A stretch of 64,000 bases of DNA from Georgenia sp. SYP-B2076 (GTDB lineage Bacteria > Actinomycetota > Actinomycetes > Actinomycetales > Actinomycetaceae): positions 615,683 to 679,682 of the forward strand of contig NZ_RXOZ01000011.1 in the NCBI RefSeq assembly GCF_003991205.1. The letters run 5' to 3'. Positions 8,385 through 18,232 of the stretch are shown in pieces. Position 1 is the stretch's first letter. The number at the start of each line of letters is the position of its first letter. Below the pieces are notes generated by a model. That model did no database searches, was not told the origin of the DNA, and was given only the letters and a program-made list of their open reading frames with translations. Made by a program: the position numbers and the translations under genes.

Positions 8385-8969
8385 GTGAAGGAAGACGTGC
8401 CGGTGGCACCACCGGACTTCCAGGAGGCGCTGCTCAGCCTGCGCGGTCACCGTCTGCGCCCCGAGCTGCACCTGGAAGAGGTGCCCGCGCCGTCCCGCAT
8501 CGCGCCCTACGCCCTCGCGCTCACCGGCGAGGTCAACGCGTCCCCGCGCACCATGGACCCCGACGGCTTCCTCGGGCACGGCCGGTTCGTCGTCCTGCAC
8601 GACCCGGCCGGGCAGGAGGCCTGGCGGGGCACCTTCCGGATCATCGTGCTGGCGAAGGCGCAGCTCGAGGACGAGGTCGGGTCCGACCCGCTCCTCGGCG
8701 AGGTGGGGTGGTCGTGGCTCACCGACGCCCTGACCGAGTCGGGCGCCGGGTACCACGACCTGTCCGGCACGGTCACCCGCGTGCTCTCGGAGACCTTCGG
8801 CGGCCTGGAGCTGCGCGAGGGACAGGTCGAGCTCGAGGTCAGGGCGTCGTGGACGCCCACGACGACGGACCTCGGCCCGCACCTGCGGGCGTGGGCGGCG
8901 CTGACGTGCACGGCGGCCGGTCTGGAGCCGCTCCCCGAGAATGTCACCGCACTCACACGGCGGCACTGA
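8385..8969 (+). CDS. DUF3000 family protein
   Basis: A 194-residue soluble protein matching the actinobacterial DUF3000 family (PPDFQEALLSLRG at the start, EVGWSWLTDAL in the middle, LRAWAALTCTAAGL at the end). No biochemical function is known. In many actinobacteria it stands directly before an RNase D-like gene, as here. The GTG start has no Shine-Dalgarno sequence; TAGCCT (8373-8378) ends 6 nt before it, consistent with a leaderless message. Confidence 0.88.
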   Translation: MKEDVPVAPPDFQEALLSLRGHRLRPELHLEEVPAPSRIAPYALALTGEVNASPRTMDPDGFLGHGRFVVLHDPAGQEAWRGTFRIIVLAKAQLEDEVGSDPLLGEVGWSWLTDALTESGAGYHDLSGTVTRVLSETFGGLELREGQVELEVRASWTPTTTDLGPHLRAWAALTCTAAGLEPLPENVTALTRRH

Positions 8970-9015
8970 GCGCGCCCGGGGCGCGGGCGGCGCCGCCGGA
9001 CGTACGGTGGTGGCC

Positions 9016-10353
9016 GTGCCAGCCGCCACCGACGCCAGTACCCCGCCGACGCAGCCCGGGGGCCAGGCGTCCGCCGCGGCCCCGGCCGGGACCGCGGACC
9101 CAGGCCCGACGGCGATCCCCGTCGCGCCCCCCACCCACGTCGGCACGGGCGGCCTGCCGCCGGTCCCCCTGAACGCGCCCGCCGACGGCGTCCCGCCGGT
9201 CACCGACACCCCGGCCGCGCTGGACGCGGCCGTGGCCGCCCTCGCGGCCGGCGCCGGCCCGGTGGCCGTGGACGCCGAGCGCGCCTCCGGATACCGCTAC
9301 GGCCAGAGCGCCTACCTGGTCCAGCTGCGCCGGTCGGGCGCCGGGACGGTCCTGGTCGACCCCGCGGCGCTGAGCGACCTGAGCGGGCTCGGCGCCGTGC
9401 TCAACCCCACCGAGTGGGTGCTGCACGCCGCCGACCAGGACCTGCCCTGCCTGCGGGAGGTCGGGCTCGCCCCCGCCGCCCTCTTCGACACCGAGCTGGC
9501 CTCGCGCCTGCTGGGCCGCGAACGGGTCGGCCTGGCCGCGGTCGTCGCGGAGAACCTGGGGTTCGCGCTCGCGAAGGAGCACTCCGCGGCCGACTGGTCG
9601 ACCCGGCCGCTGCCGGAGGCCTGGCTGCGCTACGCCGCGCTCGACGTCGAGCTCCTGCTCGAGCTGCGCGAGCTGCTCAGCGCGCAGCTGGACGCGGCGG
9701 GCAAGCTCGAGTGGGCGCTGCAGGAGTTCGAGCACGTCCGCCTGGCGCCGCCCGCGCCTCCGCGCACGGACCCGTGGCGGCGCACGTCCGGGCTCCAGGT
9801 GGTGCGCAGCCCCCGCGGGCTCGCCGTCGCCCGCGAGCTGTGGAACGCCCGCGAGGACCTCGGCAGGCGGCGCGACCGCTCCCCCGGCCGCATCCTGCCC
9901 GCCGCGGCCATCGTGGCCGCGGCCGTGGCCATGCCGCGCACCGAGCGCGACCTGGTCGCCCTCAAGGAGTTCGCCGGCAAGGGCACGCGGCGCCAGGCCG
10001 CGTACTGGCAGGCCGCGATCAGCCGGGCGCTCCAGCTGCCCGAGGCCGAGCTCCCGCCGCGCCGGGCCGCACGGGAGCCGGGCCAGCTCCCCTCGCCCCG
10101 CGGGTGGACCGAGAAGAACCCGGACGCCGCCGACCGGCTCGAGGCGGTGCGCACCTGCGTGCGCGCCCTGGCCGCCGAGCTGGGCCTGCCCCAGGAGAAC
10201 CTGCTCGCCCCGGCCACCCAGCGGCAGTTCGCGTGGGAGACGCAGCCCGCCCCCACCCCCGCCCAGGTCGGGGACCGCCTCGCCGCGCTCGGAGCCCGGC
10301 CGTGGCAGGTCTCCCTCGTCAGCGGGCCGCTCGCGGAGGTCCTCGGCGCCTGA
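9016..10353 (+). CDS. Ribonuclease D-like 3'-5' exonuclease with HRDC domain
   Basis: About 445 residues. After a 65-residue Pro/Ala-rich lead comes the DEDDy exonuclease domain: VAVDAERASGYRYGQ (DxE), LHAADQDLPCL (second Asp) and LRYAALDVELLLEL (Tyr and last Asp). An HRDC domain follows, with AVARELWNAREDLGRRRDRSPGRILP. The family trims structured RNA 3' ends. The start is uncertain: an in-frame ATG at 8941 overlaps the DUF3000 gene, but TACGGT (9003-9008) stands 7 nt before GTG 9016, the same leaderless layout seen elsewhere in this window, so 9016 is preferred. Confidence 0.88.
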   Translation: MPAATDASTPPTQPGGQASAAAPAGTADPGPTAIPVAPPTHVGTGGLPPVPLNAPADGVPPVTDTPAALDAAVAALAAGAGPVAVDAERASGYRYGQSAYLVQLRRSGAGTVLVDPAALSDLSGLGAVLNPTEWVLHAADQDLPCLREVGLAPAALFDTELASRLLGRERVGLAAVVAENLGFALAKEHSAADWSTRPLPEAWLRYAALDVELLLELRELLSAQLDAAGKLEWALQEFEHVRLAPPAPPRTDPWRRTSGLQVVRSPRGLAVARELWNAREDLGRRRDRSPGRILPAAAIVAAAVAMPRTERDLVALKEFAGKGTRRQAAYWQAAISRALQLPEAELPPRRAAREPGQLPSPRGWTEKNPDAADRLEAVRTCVRALAAELGLPQENLLAPATQRQFAWETQPAPTPAQVGDRLAALGARPWQVSLVSGPLAEVLGA

Positions 10354-10476
10354 CGCGCGACGCCGGACGCGCGGCACGGTCGCCCGCCGCGCCGTCCGCG
10401 CATCCGTGTCACCGGGACCCGGTAGGCTCCCCCACAGATACCTGAGACCGACAGTGACGTCTATCTGGGAGATCCT

Positions 10477-12612
10477 GTGCCGACCACCGCCGCACCCGAG
10501 CGCGCCACCCTGGCCCGCGGAACCGACGTCGAGGTGCCGGGCCTCGGCACGGTCCTCGTGCTCACGCTCTCGCAGGAGGACGGCAGCGACCGGCCCTGCG
10601 CGCTCGGCCCCCGCGGCGTCGCGCATCTCGAGGGAGCCGTGGCCGCCGCCGGAGACCGGGCCCGGGCCGGTGACATCGGCGCCGTCGTGCTCACCGGGAC
10701 CGGGCGCACGTTCCTCGCGGGGGCGGACCTGTCCGTGATCCGCGCCGCGGACGAGCCCGCGCAGGTCCGGGAGCTCGCCGAGGCCGGGCACCGCGTCGTC
10801 GCCGCTCTCGCGGACCTCCCGGTCCCGACGCTCGCGCACCTCAACGGCGCCGCGCTCGGCGGTGGCCTCGAGGTCGCACTGGCGTGCGCCTACCGGACGG
10901 CCGCCCCCGGCGTGCAGGCCATCGGGCTGCCGGAGACCTACCTCGGCCTGCTTCCCGGCTGGGGCGGGTGCACCCTCCTGCCCCGCCTGATCGGCCCGGA
11001 GGCCGCGCTCACCGTCATCCTCGACAACCCGGCGCGGGGCAACCGGGTGCTGGACGCCCGCGCCGCCCTCGCGATCGGCCTGGTCGACGCCGTGGTCCCC
11101 GCCGCGCTCGCCCCCGCCCTCGACTGGCTGCGGCGGGTGGTCGCCGGCGAGGTCGACGTGCCCCGCCGGGTCCCGGCGCCGACCTCGCCCGGGCGGCTCG
11201 ACCCCGCGGACGACGCCGAGTGGCTGGCCGCCGTCGACGCGCGCCACGAGGCGGCCCGGGCCCGGGCCGCCGGCGGCGCCCCCGCGCCGCTGCGCGCCCT
11301 CAGGACGGTGGCCGCGTCCCGGACCCGCACCAGGGCGGAGTCGTTCGCGGTGGAGGACGAGGCGCTGGTCGACCTGGTCATGACCGACGAGCTGCGGGCG
11401 GGGCTGTACGCCTTCGACCTGCTCGCCCGCCGGGGCAGGCATCCCGCCGGGCGCCCCGAGGGCGCCCCGCCGGCCGAGATCCGGTCCGTGGGCGTCGTCG
11501 GCGCGGGCCTCATGGCCGGCCAGCTCGCGCTGCTGCTGGCCCGCTCCCTGCACGTCCCCGTGACGATGCGCGACCTGGACGACGAGCGGGCCCGGCGGGG
11601 CCTGGCGGCCGTGCACGACCAGGTCGACCGGCTGGTGGCGGGCGGCCGCCTCGGGCCGGACGAGGCGGCACAGCTCCTGCCGCTGCTGCGCGCGACGACG
11701 GACCTGGCCGACCTGGCGGGCGCCGACCTCGTCGTCGAGGCGGTCTTCGAGGACCTCGACGTCAAGCGGCGGGTCTTCGCCGAGCTCGAGACGGTGGTCG
11801 GGCCGCGGGCCGTGCTGGCCACGAACACCTCAGCCCTGTCCGTCACCGCCATGGCCGACGGGCTGGCCCACCCGGAGCGGGTGGTCGGCCTGCACTTCTT
11901 CAACCCCGTCGCCCAGATGCCGCTGGTCGAGGTGGTGCGCGCCGCGCGCACGGACGAGCCGACCTCCGCGGCCGCGTTCGCCGTCGCCGCCGCGTGCCGC
12001 AAGAGCGCCGTCGCCGTCGCGGACGCCCCCGGGTTCGTCGTCAACCGCCTCCTCGTGCGCCTGCTCGGCGAGGTCCTCGGCGCCCTGGAGGAGGGCACGA
12101 CGGTCGCCGACGCCGACCGCGCCCTCGTCCCGATGGGCCTGCCCATGGGCCCGTTCCAGCTCCTCGCGCTGGTGGGGCCCGCGGTGGCCGAGCACGTCCT
12201 GGTCACCTTGCGCCGGGCGCTCGGCGACCGGTACCCGGACTCCCCCGGGCTCGCCCGCGTGGTGAGGGAGGGCCGGAGCATCGTCGCCGCGGCGGGCCGG
12301 CCCGGCGCGTCCTCCCCGGTCGACCCGACGATCGGCGAGCTCTTCGGCTCCCGCCGCGTGCGCGAGCCGCTGGACGCCGCGGGCCTCCTCGGGCGCGTGC
12401 GGCACGCCCTGGCGGAGGAGACGGCGCTGCTGCTCGAGGAGGAGGTGGTCGGCGACGCGGGCGACGTCGACCTCGCCATGGTCCTCGGCGCGGGGTGGCC
12501 CCTGCACAACGGCGGGCTCACGCCCTACCTGGACCGCACCGGGGCCGCGGAGGAGGTCACCGGCCGGCGGTTCCACCCGCCGGGCGAGGCGAGCGTGCCC
12601 CGGCGGGACTGA
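10477..12612 (+). CDS. Fused enoyl-CoA hydratase / 3-hydroxyacyl-CoA dehydrogenase (FadB-like)
   Basis: A 711-residue bifunctional beta-oxidation enzyme. Residues about 25-240 form a crotonase fold (FLAGADLSVI, HLNGAALGGGLEVALAC, oxyanion-hole glycines). From about 345 an NAD-binding domain begins with GVVGAGLMAGQLALLLA, followed by DLVVEAVFEDLDVK, ATNTSALSVT and the dehydrogenase motif GLHFFNPVAQMPLVEVV. PGFVVNRLLVR marks the C-terminal helical domain. GGGAG lies 5 nt before the GTG start. No thiolase gene adjoins it, so the partner must be encoded elsewhere. It stands alone between RNase D and a convergent pfl locus. Confidence 0.92.
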   Translation: MPTTAAPERATLARGTDVEVPGLGTVLVLTLSQEDGSDRPCALGPRGVAHLEGAVAAAGDRARAGDIGAVVLTGTGRTFLAGADLSVIRAADEPAQVRELAEAGHRVVAALADLPVPTLAHLNGAALGGGLEVALACAYRTAAPGVQAIGLPETYLGLLPGWGGCTLLPRLIGPEAALTVILDNPARGNRVLDARAALAIGLVDAVVPAALAPALDWLRRVVAGEVDVPRRVPAPTSPGRLDPADDAEWLAAVDARHEAARARAAGGAPAPLRALRTVAASRTRTRAESFAVEDEALVDLVMTDELRAGLYAFDLLARRGRHPAGRPEGAPPAEIRSVGVVGAGLMAGQLALLLARSLHVPVTMRDLDDERARRGLAAVHDQVDRLVAGGRLGPDEAAQLLPLLRATTDLADLAGADLVVEAVFEDLDVKRRVFAELETVVGPRAVLATNTSALSVTAMADGLAHPERVVGLHFFNPVAQMPLVEVVRAARTDEPTSAAAFAVAAACRKSAVAVADAPGFVVNRLLVRLLGEVLGALEEGTTVADADRALVPMGLPMGPFQLLALVGPAVAEHVLVTLRRALGDRYPDSPGLARVVREGRSIVAAAGRPGASSPVDPTIGELFGSRRVREPLDAAGLLGRVRHALAEETALLLEEEVVGDAGDVDLAMVLGAGWPLHNGGLTPYLDRTGAAEEVTGRRFHPPGEASVPRRD

Positions 12613-12624
12613 GGCTCCGGGCGC

Positions 12625-12652
12625 GGCGTGGTCGCCCGCGGGCGGCCACGCC
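12625..12652. terminator. Bidirectional hairpin between fadB-like gene and pflA
   Basis: GGCGTGG and CCACGCC are perfect 7-base arms enclosing the palindromic core GCCCGCGGGC, in the 73-base gap between two convergent stop codons. No U-tract is evident, as is common in GC-rich actinobacteria. Confidence 0.65.
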
Positions 12653-12685
12653 TGGCCGCCCGCCGGCCGTCCGCGTGGTCGCCCG

Positions 12686-13591
12686 TCAGTAGACGGTCAG
12701 CCCCCGGGCCCGGAACTGGTCCCGGACGCGGTCGACCGTCGCGGCGTCCGGCGCCGGCGTGTCGGTGAGCTCGTACGCCATGCCGAGCCGCTCCCACTTG
12801 TCACGGCCCATGTTGTGGAAGGGCAGGACCTCGACGCGGGCGACGTTGCTGAGGCTGGCGACCTGGTCCGCCACGGCCTCCACGTTCTCCGGGGCGTCGG
12901 TCAGTCCCGGGACGAGCACGAACCGGATCCACATCGGTGTGCCGCGCGCGTCGAGGCGCCGGCTGAAGTCGAGCGTGGGGCCCAGGTCCCGGCCGGTGGT
13001 ACGCCGGTAGGTCTCCGCGAGCCCCGACTTGATGTCGAGCAGGACGAGGTCGACGTCATCGAGGAGGGCGTCGGAGGCGTGCGCACCGAGGAACCCGGAG
13101 GTGTCGATCGTGGTGTGGACCCCCATCTCCTTGGCGCCGCGCAGCAGGCGGGCGAGGAACGCCGGCTGCATGAGCGGCTCCCCGCCGGAGACGGTCAGCC
13201 CGCCGCCGGTGGCGCGGAACACGGGCAGGTAGCGCCGCACGCGGGCGAGCAGGGTGTCGACGGCGATCGGCTCGCCGTCCTTCATCTTCAGGGTGTCGGG
13301 GTTGTGGCAGTACAGGCACCGCAGCGGGCAGCCGGCCAGGAAGACGGTCAGCCGCGTGCCGGGCCCGTCGACGGCGGTGACGAGCTCCCAGGAGTGCATG
13401 GAGCCGATGGCCCCCGCGCGGACGGCGGCGACGTGCTCGGTGTGCGTCATCTCCTCGGCGAGCTCGAGGCCGGCCGTGCCGGCGGAGCGGCGCATCCGGG
13501 GCACGGCGTCCTCGGGGATCGGCTCGTACTCGCCGTTGATGCCGTCGGGGGCGACGACACCGGCCAGGACGGGTCCGTCGGTCGTGCTCAT
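12686..13591 (-). CDS. pflA: Pyruvate formate-lyase-activating enzyme
   Basis: A 301-residue radical-SAM enzyme that installs the glycyl radical on PflB under anoxic conditions. The cluster-binding CxxxCxxC motif is Cys88, Cys92 and Cys95 in AGCPLRCLYCHNPDTL; LTVSGGEPLMQP is the SAM-contacting GGE motif. The ATG at 13591 is preceded by GGAG at good spacing, so the longer frame to 13666 is rejected. The N-terminal 55 residues exceed the E. coli enzyme (246 residues). It lies 85 bases downstream of pflB on the same strand. Confidence 0.95.
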   Translation of the reverse strand: MSTTDGPVLAGVVAPDGINGEYEPIPEDAVPRMRRSAGTAGLELAEEMTHTEHVAAVRAGAIGSMHSWELVTAVDGPGTRLTVFLAGCPLRCLYCHNPDTLKMKDGEPIAVDTLLARVRRYLPVFRATGGGLTVSGGEPLMQPAFLARLLRGAKEMGVHTTIDTSGFLGAHASDALLDDVDLVLLDIKSGLAETYRRTTGRDLGPTLDFSRRLDARGTPMWIRFVLVPGLTDAPENVEAVADQVASLSNVARVEVLPFHNMGRDKWERLGMAYELTDTPAPDAATVDRVRDQFRARGLTVY

Positions 13592-13676
13592 GCTCGCTCC
13601 TGCTCCTCCGTGGTGGGTGCCCAGCGCGGCGGCCGGGTGGTGGGTGCCCGGCGTCGCGCCGGGCACCCACCCGGGG

Positions 13677-15938
13677 CTACAGGGCGCCGTGGAACGTCCG
13701 CGAGATGACGTCGAGCTGCTGCTCGCGGGTCAGCCGGACGAAGTTCACGGCGTAGCCGGACACCCGGATCGTCAGCTGCGGGTACTTCTCCGGGTTCTCC
13801 ATCGCATCGTAGAGGGTGTCCCGGTTCAGCACGTTGACGTTCATGTGGTAGCCGCGGGAGCCCATGTACGCGTCCAGGAGGCCGACCAGGTTGATGGCCT
13901 GCTCGTCCGCGGTGCGGCCCAGGCCCGACGGGACCACGGTGTTGGTCAGCGAGATGCCGTCCTGCGCCTGCGAGTACGGCAGCTTCGCCACCGACAGGGC
14001 GGAGGCGAGCATGCCGTGGGTGTCGCGGCCGTTCATCGGGTTCGCGCCCGGGGCGAACGGCGCGCCGCCGGGGCGCCCGTCCGGCGTGCTCCCGGTCTTC
14101 TTGCCGTAGACCACGTTCGAGGTGATCGTCAGCACCGACTGCGTGTGCAGCGAGTTCCGGTAGGTGGGCAGCCGACGGATCTTGGCCATGAACTTCTCGA
14201 CCAGGGTCACGGCGATGGAGTCCACCCGGTCGTCGTCGTTGCCGAAGGCGGGGAACTCGCCCTCGACCTCGTAGTCCACGACCAGCCCGCTCTCGTCGCG
14301 CACGGGGCGCACGGTGGCGTACTTGATCGCCGAGAGGGAGTCGGCCGCCACCGACAGGCCCGCGATGCCGCACGCCATGGTGCGCAGCACGTCCTTGTCG
14401 TGCAGCGCCATCTCCAGACGCTCGTACGCGTACTTGTCGTGCATGTAGTGGATGCAGTTCAGGGCGTCCACGTAGGTGGCGGCGAGCCAGTCGAGCATCA
14501 CGTCGTACCTGGCCACGACGTCGTCGTAGTCGAGGACGTCGCCGGTCACGGGAGCGGTGACGGGGGCGATCTGCTTGCCCGAGACCTCGTCACGGCCGCC
14601 GTTGATGGCGTACAGCATCGCCTTGGCCACGTTGACGCGCGCCCCGAAGAACTGCATCTGCTTGCCGACCCGCATGGGCGAGACGCAGCACGCGATGGCG
14701 GCGTCGTCGCCCCAGTCCTGACGGATCAGCTGGTCCGACTCGTACTGGATGGCGGAGGTGTCGATGGAGACCTGGGCGCAGAAGCGCTTGAAGCCCTCGG
14801 GGAGCTCCTCGCTCCACAGCACCGTCAGGTTCGGCTCGGGCGCCGGCCCGAGGTTGTACAGGGTCTGCAGCATCCGGAAGGAGCTCTTCGTCACCAGCGG
14901 GCGGCCGTCCTCGCCGATGCCACCGATGGACTCCGTCACCCACGTCGGGTCGCCCGAGAAGAGCTCGTCGTACTCGGGGGTCCGCAGGAAGCGCACGATG
15001 CGGAGCTTGATGACGAAGTCGTCGATCATCTCCTGCGCCTGCTCCTCGGTGAGGACGCCGTCGGCCAGGTCGCGCTGGACGAACACGTCCAGGAACGTCG
15101 AGGTGCGGCCCAGCGACATGGCGGCACCGTTCTGCTCCTTCACCGCGCCCAGGTAGGCGAAGTAGAGCCACTGGATCGCCTCGCGGGCGCTGCCGGCGGG
15201 GCCGGAGATGTCGTACCCGTACCCGGCGGCCATCTCCTTAAGCTCGGTCAGGGCCCGGATCTGCTCGCTGTTCTCCTCGCGGTCGCGGATGACGTCCTCG
15301 ACGGAGCGCTCGGCGTCGAGCTCGGCCCGCTCCGCCAGCTTGCCGGCGATGAGGGCGTCGACGCCGTACAGGGCGACGCGGCGGTAGTCGCCGATGATGC
15401 GGCCGCGGCCGTAGGCGTCCGGCAGCCCGGTGAGGATGTGCGAGCTGCGCGCCTTGCGCACGTCCGGCGGGTAGACGTCGAAGACGCCCTGGTTGTGGGT
15501 CTTGCGGTACTTGGTGAAGATGTCGCGGACGACCGGGTCGACCTCGTACCCGTAGGTCTGCAGCGAGGTCTCCACCATGCGCCACCCGCCGTACGGCATG
15601 ATCGCGCGCTTCAGCGGGGCGTCGGTCTGCAGCCCGACGATGACCTCGTGGTCCTTGTCGATGTACCCGGGCGCGTGCGCGGTGATGCCCGCCGGGGTGG
15701 TGGCGTCGACGTCGTAGACGCCCTTCTCGCGCTCCGCCGGGAACATGCCCATGAGGATGTTCCAGATGCCGGTGGTGCGTTCGGTCGGGCCGGCAAGGAA
15801 GCTCGCGTCGCCCTCGTAGGGCGTGTAGTTGGTCTGGATGAAGTCGCGCACGTCGATCGCGCTCTGCCAGGGCCCGGCGCTGAACCCGCGCCAGGGGCCG
15901 CTGGTGGCGGGGACCTCGTGGACCGTCGTGGTGGCCAT
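13677..15938 (-). CDS. pflB: Formate C-acetyltransferase (pyruvate formate-lyase)
   Basis: A 753-residue glycyl-radical enzyme converting pyruvate and CoA to acetyl-CoA and formate. The catalytic pair Cys417-Cys418 lies in [12 protein letters not shown] and the radical site is Gly728 in RVSGYAVNF. Length matches the family (about 750-760). GAGGAGG precedes ATG 15938. With pflA it implies mixed-acid type fermentation, so the organism probably grows without oxygen. A formate exporter gene is not seen nearby. A TAGAGT hexamer about 50 bases upstream is a plausible -10 element, but no clear Rex or FNR site was found. Confidence 0.96.
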   Translation of the reverse strand: MATTTVHEVPATSGPWRGFSAGPWQSAIDVRDFIQTNYTPYEGDASFLAGPTERTTGIWNILMGMFPAEREKGVYDVDATTPAGITAHAPGYIDKDHEVIVGLQTDAPLKRAIMPYGGWRMVETSLQTYGYEVDPVVRDIFTKYRKTHNQGVFDVYPPDVRKARSSHILTGLPDAYGRGRIIGDYRRVALYGVDALIAGKLAERAELDAERSVEDVIRDREENSEQIRALTELKEMAAGYGYDISGPAGSAREAIQWLYFAYLGAVKEQNGAAMSLGRTSTFLDVFVQRDLADGVLTEEQAQEMIDDFVIKLRIVRFLRTPEYDELFSGDPTWVTESIGGIGEDGRPLVTKSSFRMLQTLYNLGPAPEPNLTVLWSEELPEGFKRFCAQVSIDTSAIQYESDQLIRQDWGDDAAIACCVSPMRVGKQMQFFGARVNVAKAMLYAINGGRDEVSGKQIAPVTAPVTGDVLDYDDVVARYDVMLDWLAATYVDALNCIHYMHDKYAYERLEMALHDKDVLRTMACGIAGLSVAADSLSAIKYATVRPVRDESGLVVDYEVEGEFPAFGNDDDRVDSIAVTLVEKFMAKIRRLPTYRNSLHTQSVLTITSNVVYGKKTGSTPDGRPGGAPFAPGANPMNGRDTHGMLASALSVAKLPYSQAQDGISLTNTVVPSGLGRTADEQAINLVGLLDAYMGSRGYHMNVNVLNRDTLYDAMENPEKYPQLTIRVSGYAVNFVRLTREQQLDVISRTFHGAL

Positions 15939-16059
15939 CTGGCTGCCTCCTCGTCATGGCGACAACCCTTGCCGCCCGATGGGATCAACTCTAAGAAACG
16001 GACATGCCGGACCCCCGGGACCTAGGGCGCAACCACGCCGTGGGGGCCGTCACACCTGC

Positions 16060-18018
16060 TCAGCGGGTGGGCGGCAGTGCCCGCCCGTCCCCCGCGGGCG
16101 GCAGCGCGCGCGCGTCGTTCACGGGCGCGACGCTCCCGGCCACCGGGCCCAGGGCCGCGACCGCGGCCGCGGTCTCCCGGGCGATGTCCTGGCCGCGGAG
16201 GTGGAAGTCCTCGACGAGCTGGAGGCGCGTGGCGTGCTCGAGGAAGCGGTGCGGGAGGCCATGGCTGCGCACGGGCACGTCGGTCCCGGCGCCCGCCAGC
16301 GCGTCGCGCAGGGCCGAGCCGACGCCGCCGCTCGCCAGGCCGTCCTCGATCGTGACGACGAGGTCGTGCTGGCGCGCCAGGGTGAGCAGGTCGTCCGGCA
16401 CCGGCAGCACCCAGCGGGGGTCGGCGACCGTCGAGCCGATGCCCTGGGCGTCGAGCGCGTCCGCGACCTCCGTCGCGGTGTGGGCCAGCGGCCCGACGCC
16501 GACCACGAGGACCCGCGGGATGCCACCGTGGCGGGCGAGGACGTCCACGGCGCCCTGACGCCCGATCGCGGGCAGCGCCGGGGGCAGCGCGCCCTTGGGG
16601 TAGCGCACCACCGTGGGGCCGTCCTCCACGGCGACGGCCTCGCGCAGCGCCGAGCGCAGGGTGCCCTCGTCGCGCGGGGCGGCCAGGCGCAGCCCCGGCA
16701 CGGTCCGCAGCAGCGCCATGTCCCACATGCCGTTGTGGGAGGCGCCGTCGTCGCCGGTCATGCCGGCGCGGTCGAGGATGAAGGTGACCCCGGCCTTGTG
16801 CAGGGCCACGTCCATCAGCGTCTGGTCGTACGCGCGGTTGAGGAAGGTGGCGTACAGGGCCACCACCGGGTGCAGGCCGGAGAAGGCCATCCCGGCGGCG
16901 GAGGTGACGGCGTGCTGCTCCGCGATCCCGACGTCGAAGACCCGCTCCGGGAACTCCTCGGCGAAGGGGGCCAGGCCCACCGGGGCGAGCATGGCGGCGG
17001 TCAGTGCGACGACGTCGCTGCGGCGCCGCGCGATCTCGACGATCTCCTCGGCGAACACGGAGGTCCAGCCGAAGCGCGAGGGCGCCACCGGGAGTCCGGT
17101 CTCCGGGTGGATCACGCCGACGGCGTGGAACCGGTCCACGACGTCGGTCTCCGCCGGGGTGTAGCCGCGGCCCTTCTGGGTGATGGCGTGCACGATGACG
17201 GGGCCGCCGAACGCCTTGGCGCGCGCGAGGGCGAACTCCATGGCGCCGATGTCGTGGCCGTCGACCGGGCCGACGTACTTGATGCCCAGCCCCTCGAACA
17301 GCCCCTGGGGCGCGATGACGTCCTTGAGGCCCTTCTTCATGCCGTGCAGCGCGTCGTAGGTGACGCGCCCGGGCGGCCCCGAGCGCTGCAGCGTCCGCTT
17401 GCCCCAGCCGAGGACCTTCTCGTAGCTCGGGGTGGTGCGCAGCGCGTCGAGATGGTGCGCGAGGCCGCCGATCGTCGGGGCGTAGGAGCGGCCGTTGTCG
17501 TTGACGATGATGACGAGCGAGCGGTCCTGCCCGTCGGCGATGTTGTTCAGCGCCTCCCAGGCCATGCCGCCGGTCAGCGCGCCGTCCCCGATGACGGCGA
17601 CGACGGTGCGGTCGTTCATGCCCCGCAGCTGGTTGCCCTTGGCGATGCCGTCGGCCCAGCTGAGCGCGGTGGACGCGTGGGAGTTCTCCACGATGTCGTG
17701 GTCGGACTCCCCGCGGCTGGGGTAGCCGGACAGGCCGCCGCGACGGCGCAGCTCCGTGAAGTCCTGCCGACCGGTGAGGAGCTTGTGCACGTACGCCTGG
17801 TGACCGGTGTCGAAGACGACGCGGTCCCGCGGCGAGTCGAACACCCGGTGCAGCGCGATCGTCAGCTCGACCACGCCCAGGTTCGGGCCCATGTGGCCGC
17901 CCGTCCGGGCCACGGAGCTGACGAGGAAGTCACGGATCTCCTTGGCGAGCACCTCCAGCTCGGGCGCGGTGAGCCCGCGCAGGTCGGCGGGGCGACGGAT
18001 GCGCTCCAGCTGGCTCAT
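16060..18018 (-). CDS. dxs: 1-deoxy-D-xylulose-5-phosphate synthase
   Basis: A 652-residue thiamine-diphosphate enzyme, first step of the MEP isoprenoid pathway, joining pyruvate and glyceraldehyde 3-phosphate. [16 protein letters not shown] carries the conserved His, [16 protein letters not shown] the thiamine-diphosphate motif, and [16 protein letters not shown] with [11 protein letters not shown] typify the transketolase pyrimidine domain. ATG 18018 is preceded by GGAAGGA. It has a 25-residue nonconserved tail and stands alone between pflB and a divergent peptidase gene. Confidence 0.96.
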   Translation of the reverse strand: MSQLERIRRPADLRGLTAPELEVLAKEIRDFLVSSVARTGGHMGPNLGVVELTIALHRVFDSPRDRVVFDTGHQAYVHKLLTGRQDFTELRRRGGLSGYPSRGESDHDIVENSHASTALSWADGIAKGNQLRGMNDRTVVAVIGDGALTGGMAWEALNNIADGQDRSLVIIVNDNGRSYAPTIGGLAHHLDALRTTPSYEKVLGWGKRTLQRSGPPGRVTYDALHGMKKGLKDVIAPQGLFEGLGIKYVGPVDGHDIGAMEFALARAKAFGGPVIVHAITQKGRGYTPAETDVVDRFHAVGVIHPETGLPVAPSRFGWTSVFAEEIVEIARRRSDVVALTAAMLAPVGLAPFAEEFPERVFDVGIAEQHAVTSAAGMAFSGLHPVVALYATFLNRAYDQTLMDVALHKAGVTFILDRAGMTGDDGASHNGMWDMALLRTVPGLRLAAPRDEGTLRSALREAVAVEDGPTVVRYPKGALPPALPAIGRQGAVDVLARHGGIPRVLVVGVGPLAHTATEVADALDAQGIGSTVADPRWVLPVPDDLLTLARQHDLVVTIEDGLASGGVGSALRDALAGAGTDVPVRSHGLPHRFLEHATRLQLVEDFHLRGQDIARETAAAVAALGPVAGSVAPVNDARALPPAGDGRALPPTR

Positions 18019-18112
18019 AGTGTTCCTTCCCGGCGGCGCCGCGAACGGGAGGGGCGCACCAGCCCACCACTGTAAGACCGTCGGCGCCGCGGGGCGAGGC
18101 CGGCCGCCGGGC

Positions 18113-18166
18113 GGCACGCGCCGGGGCGCCGCCCGGGCACGCGCCGGGCGCCGCCCCGGCACGCGG
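18113..18166. repeat. GC-rich direct repeat upstream of dxs
   Basis: GGCACGCGCCGGG-CGCCGCCC occurs twice with a third partial copy, period about 23 bases, between dxs and the divergent S9 peptidase gene. No function is apparent; it could fold into several alternative hairpins. Confidence 0.5.
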
Positions 18167-18232
18167 GAGCCGCCGCGCGGTTCGCCCGCCAAGGCCCGTG
18201 TCGGTGTCACCGGGCCGCCGTACGCTCGGGCC

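Noticed and set aside
10938..12521. Long antisense open frame (527 codons) opposite the fadB-like gene
   Set aside because: Arg/Ser/Ala-rich low-complexity translation with no family similarity; an expected shadow in high-GC DNA. Similar long antisense frames elsewhere were ignored for the same reason.
15939..16059. FNR/Rex-type operator upstream of pflB
   Set aside because: Only partial TTGAT-like matches were seen; no full palindrome.
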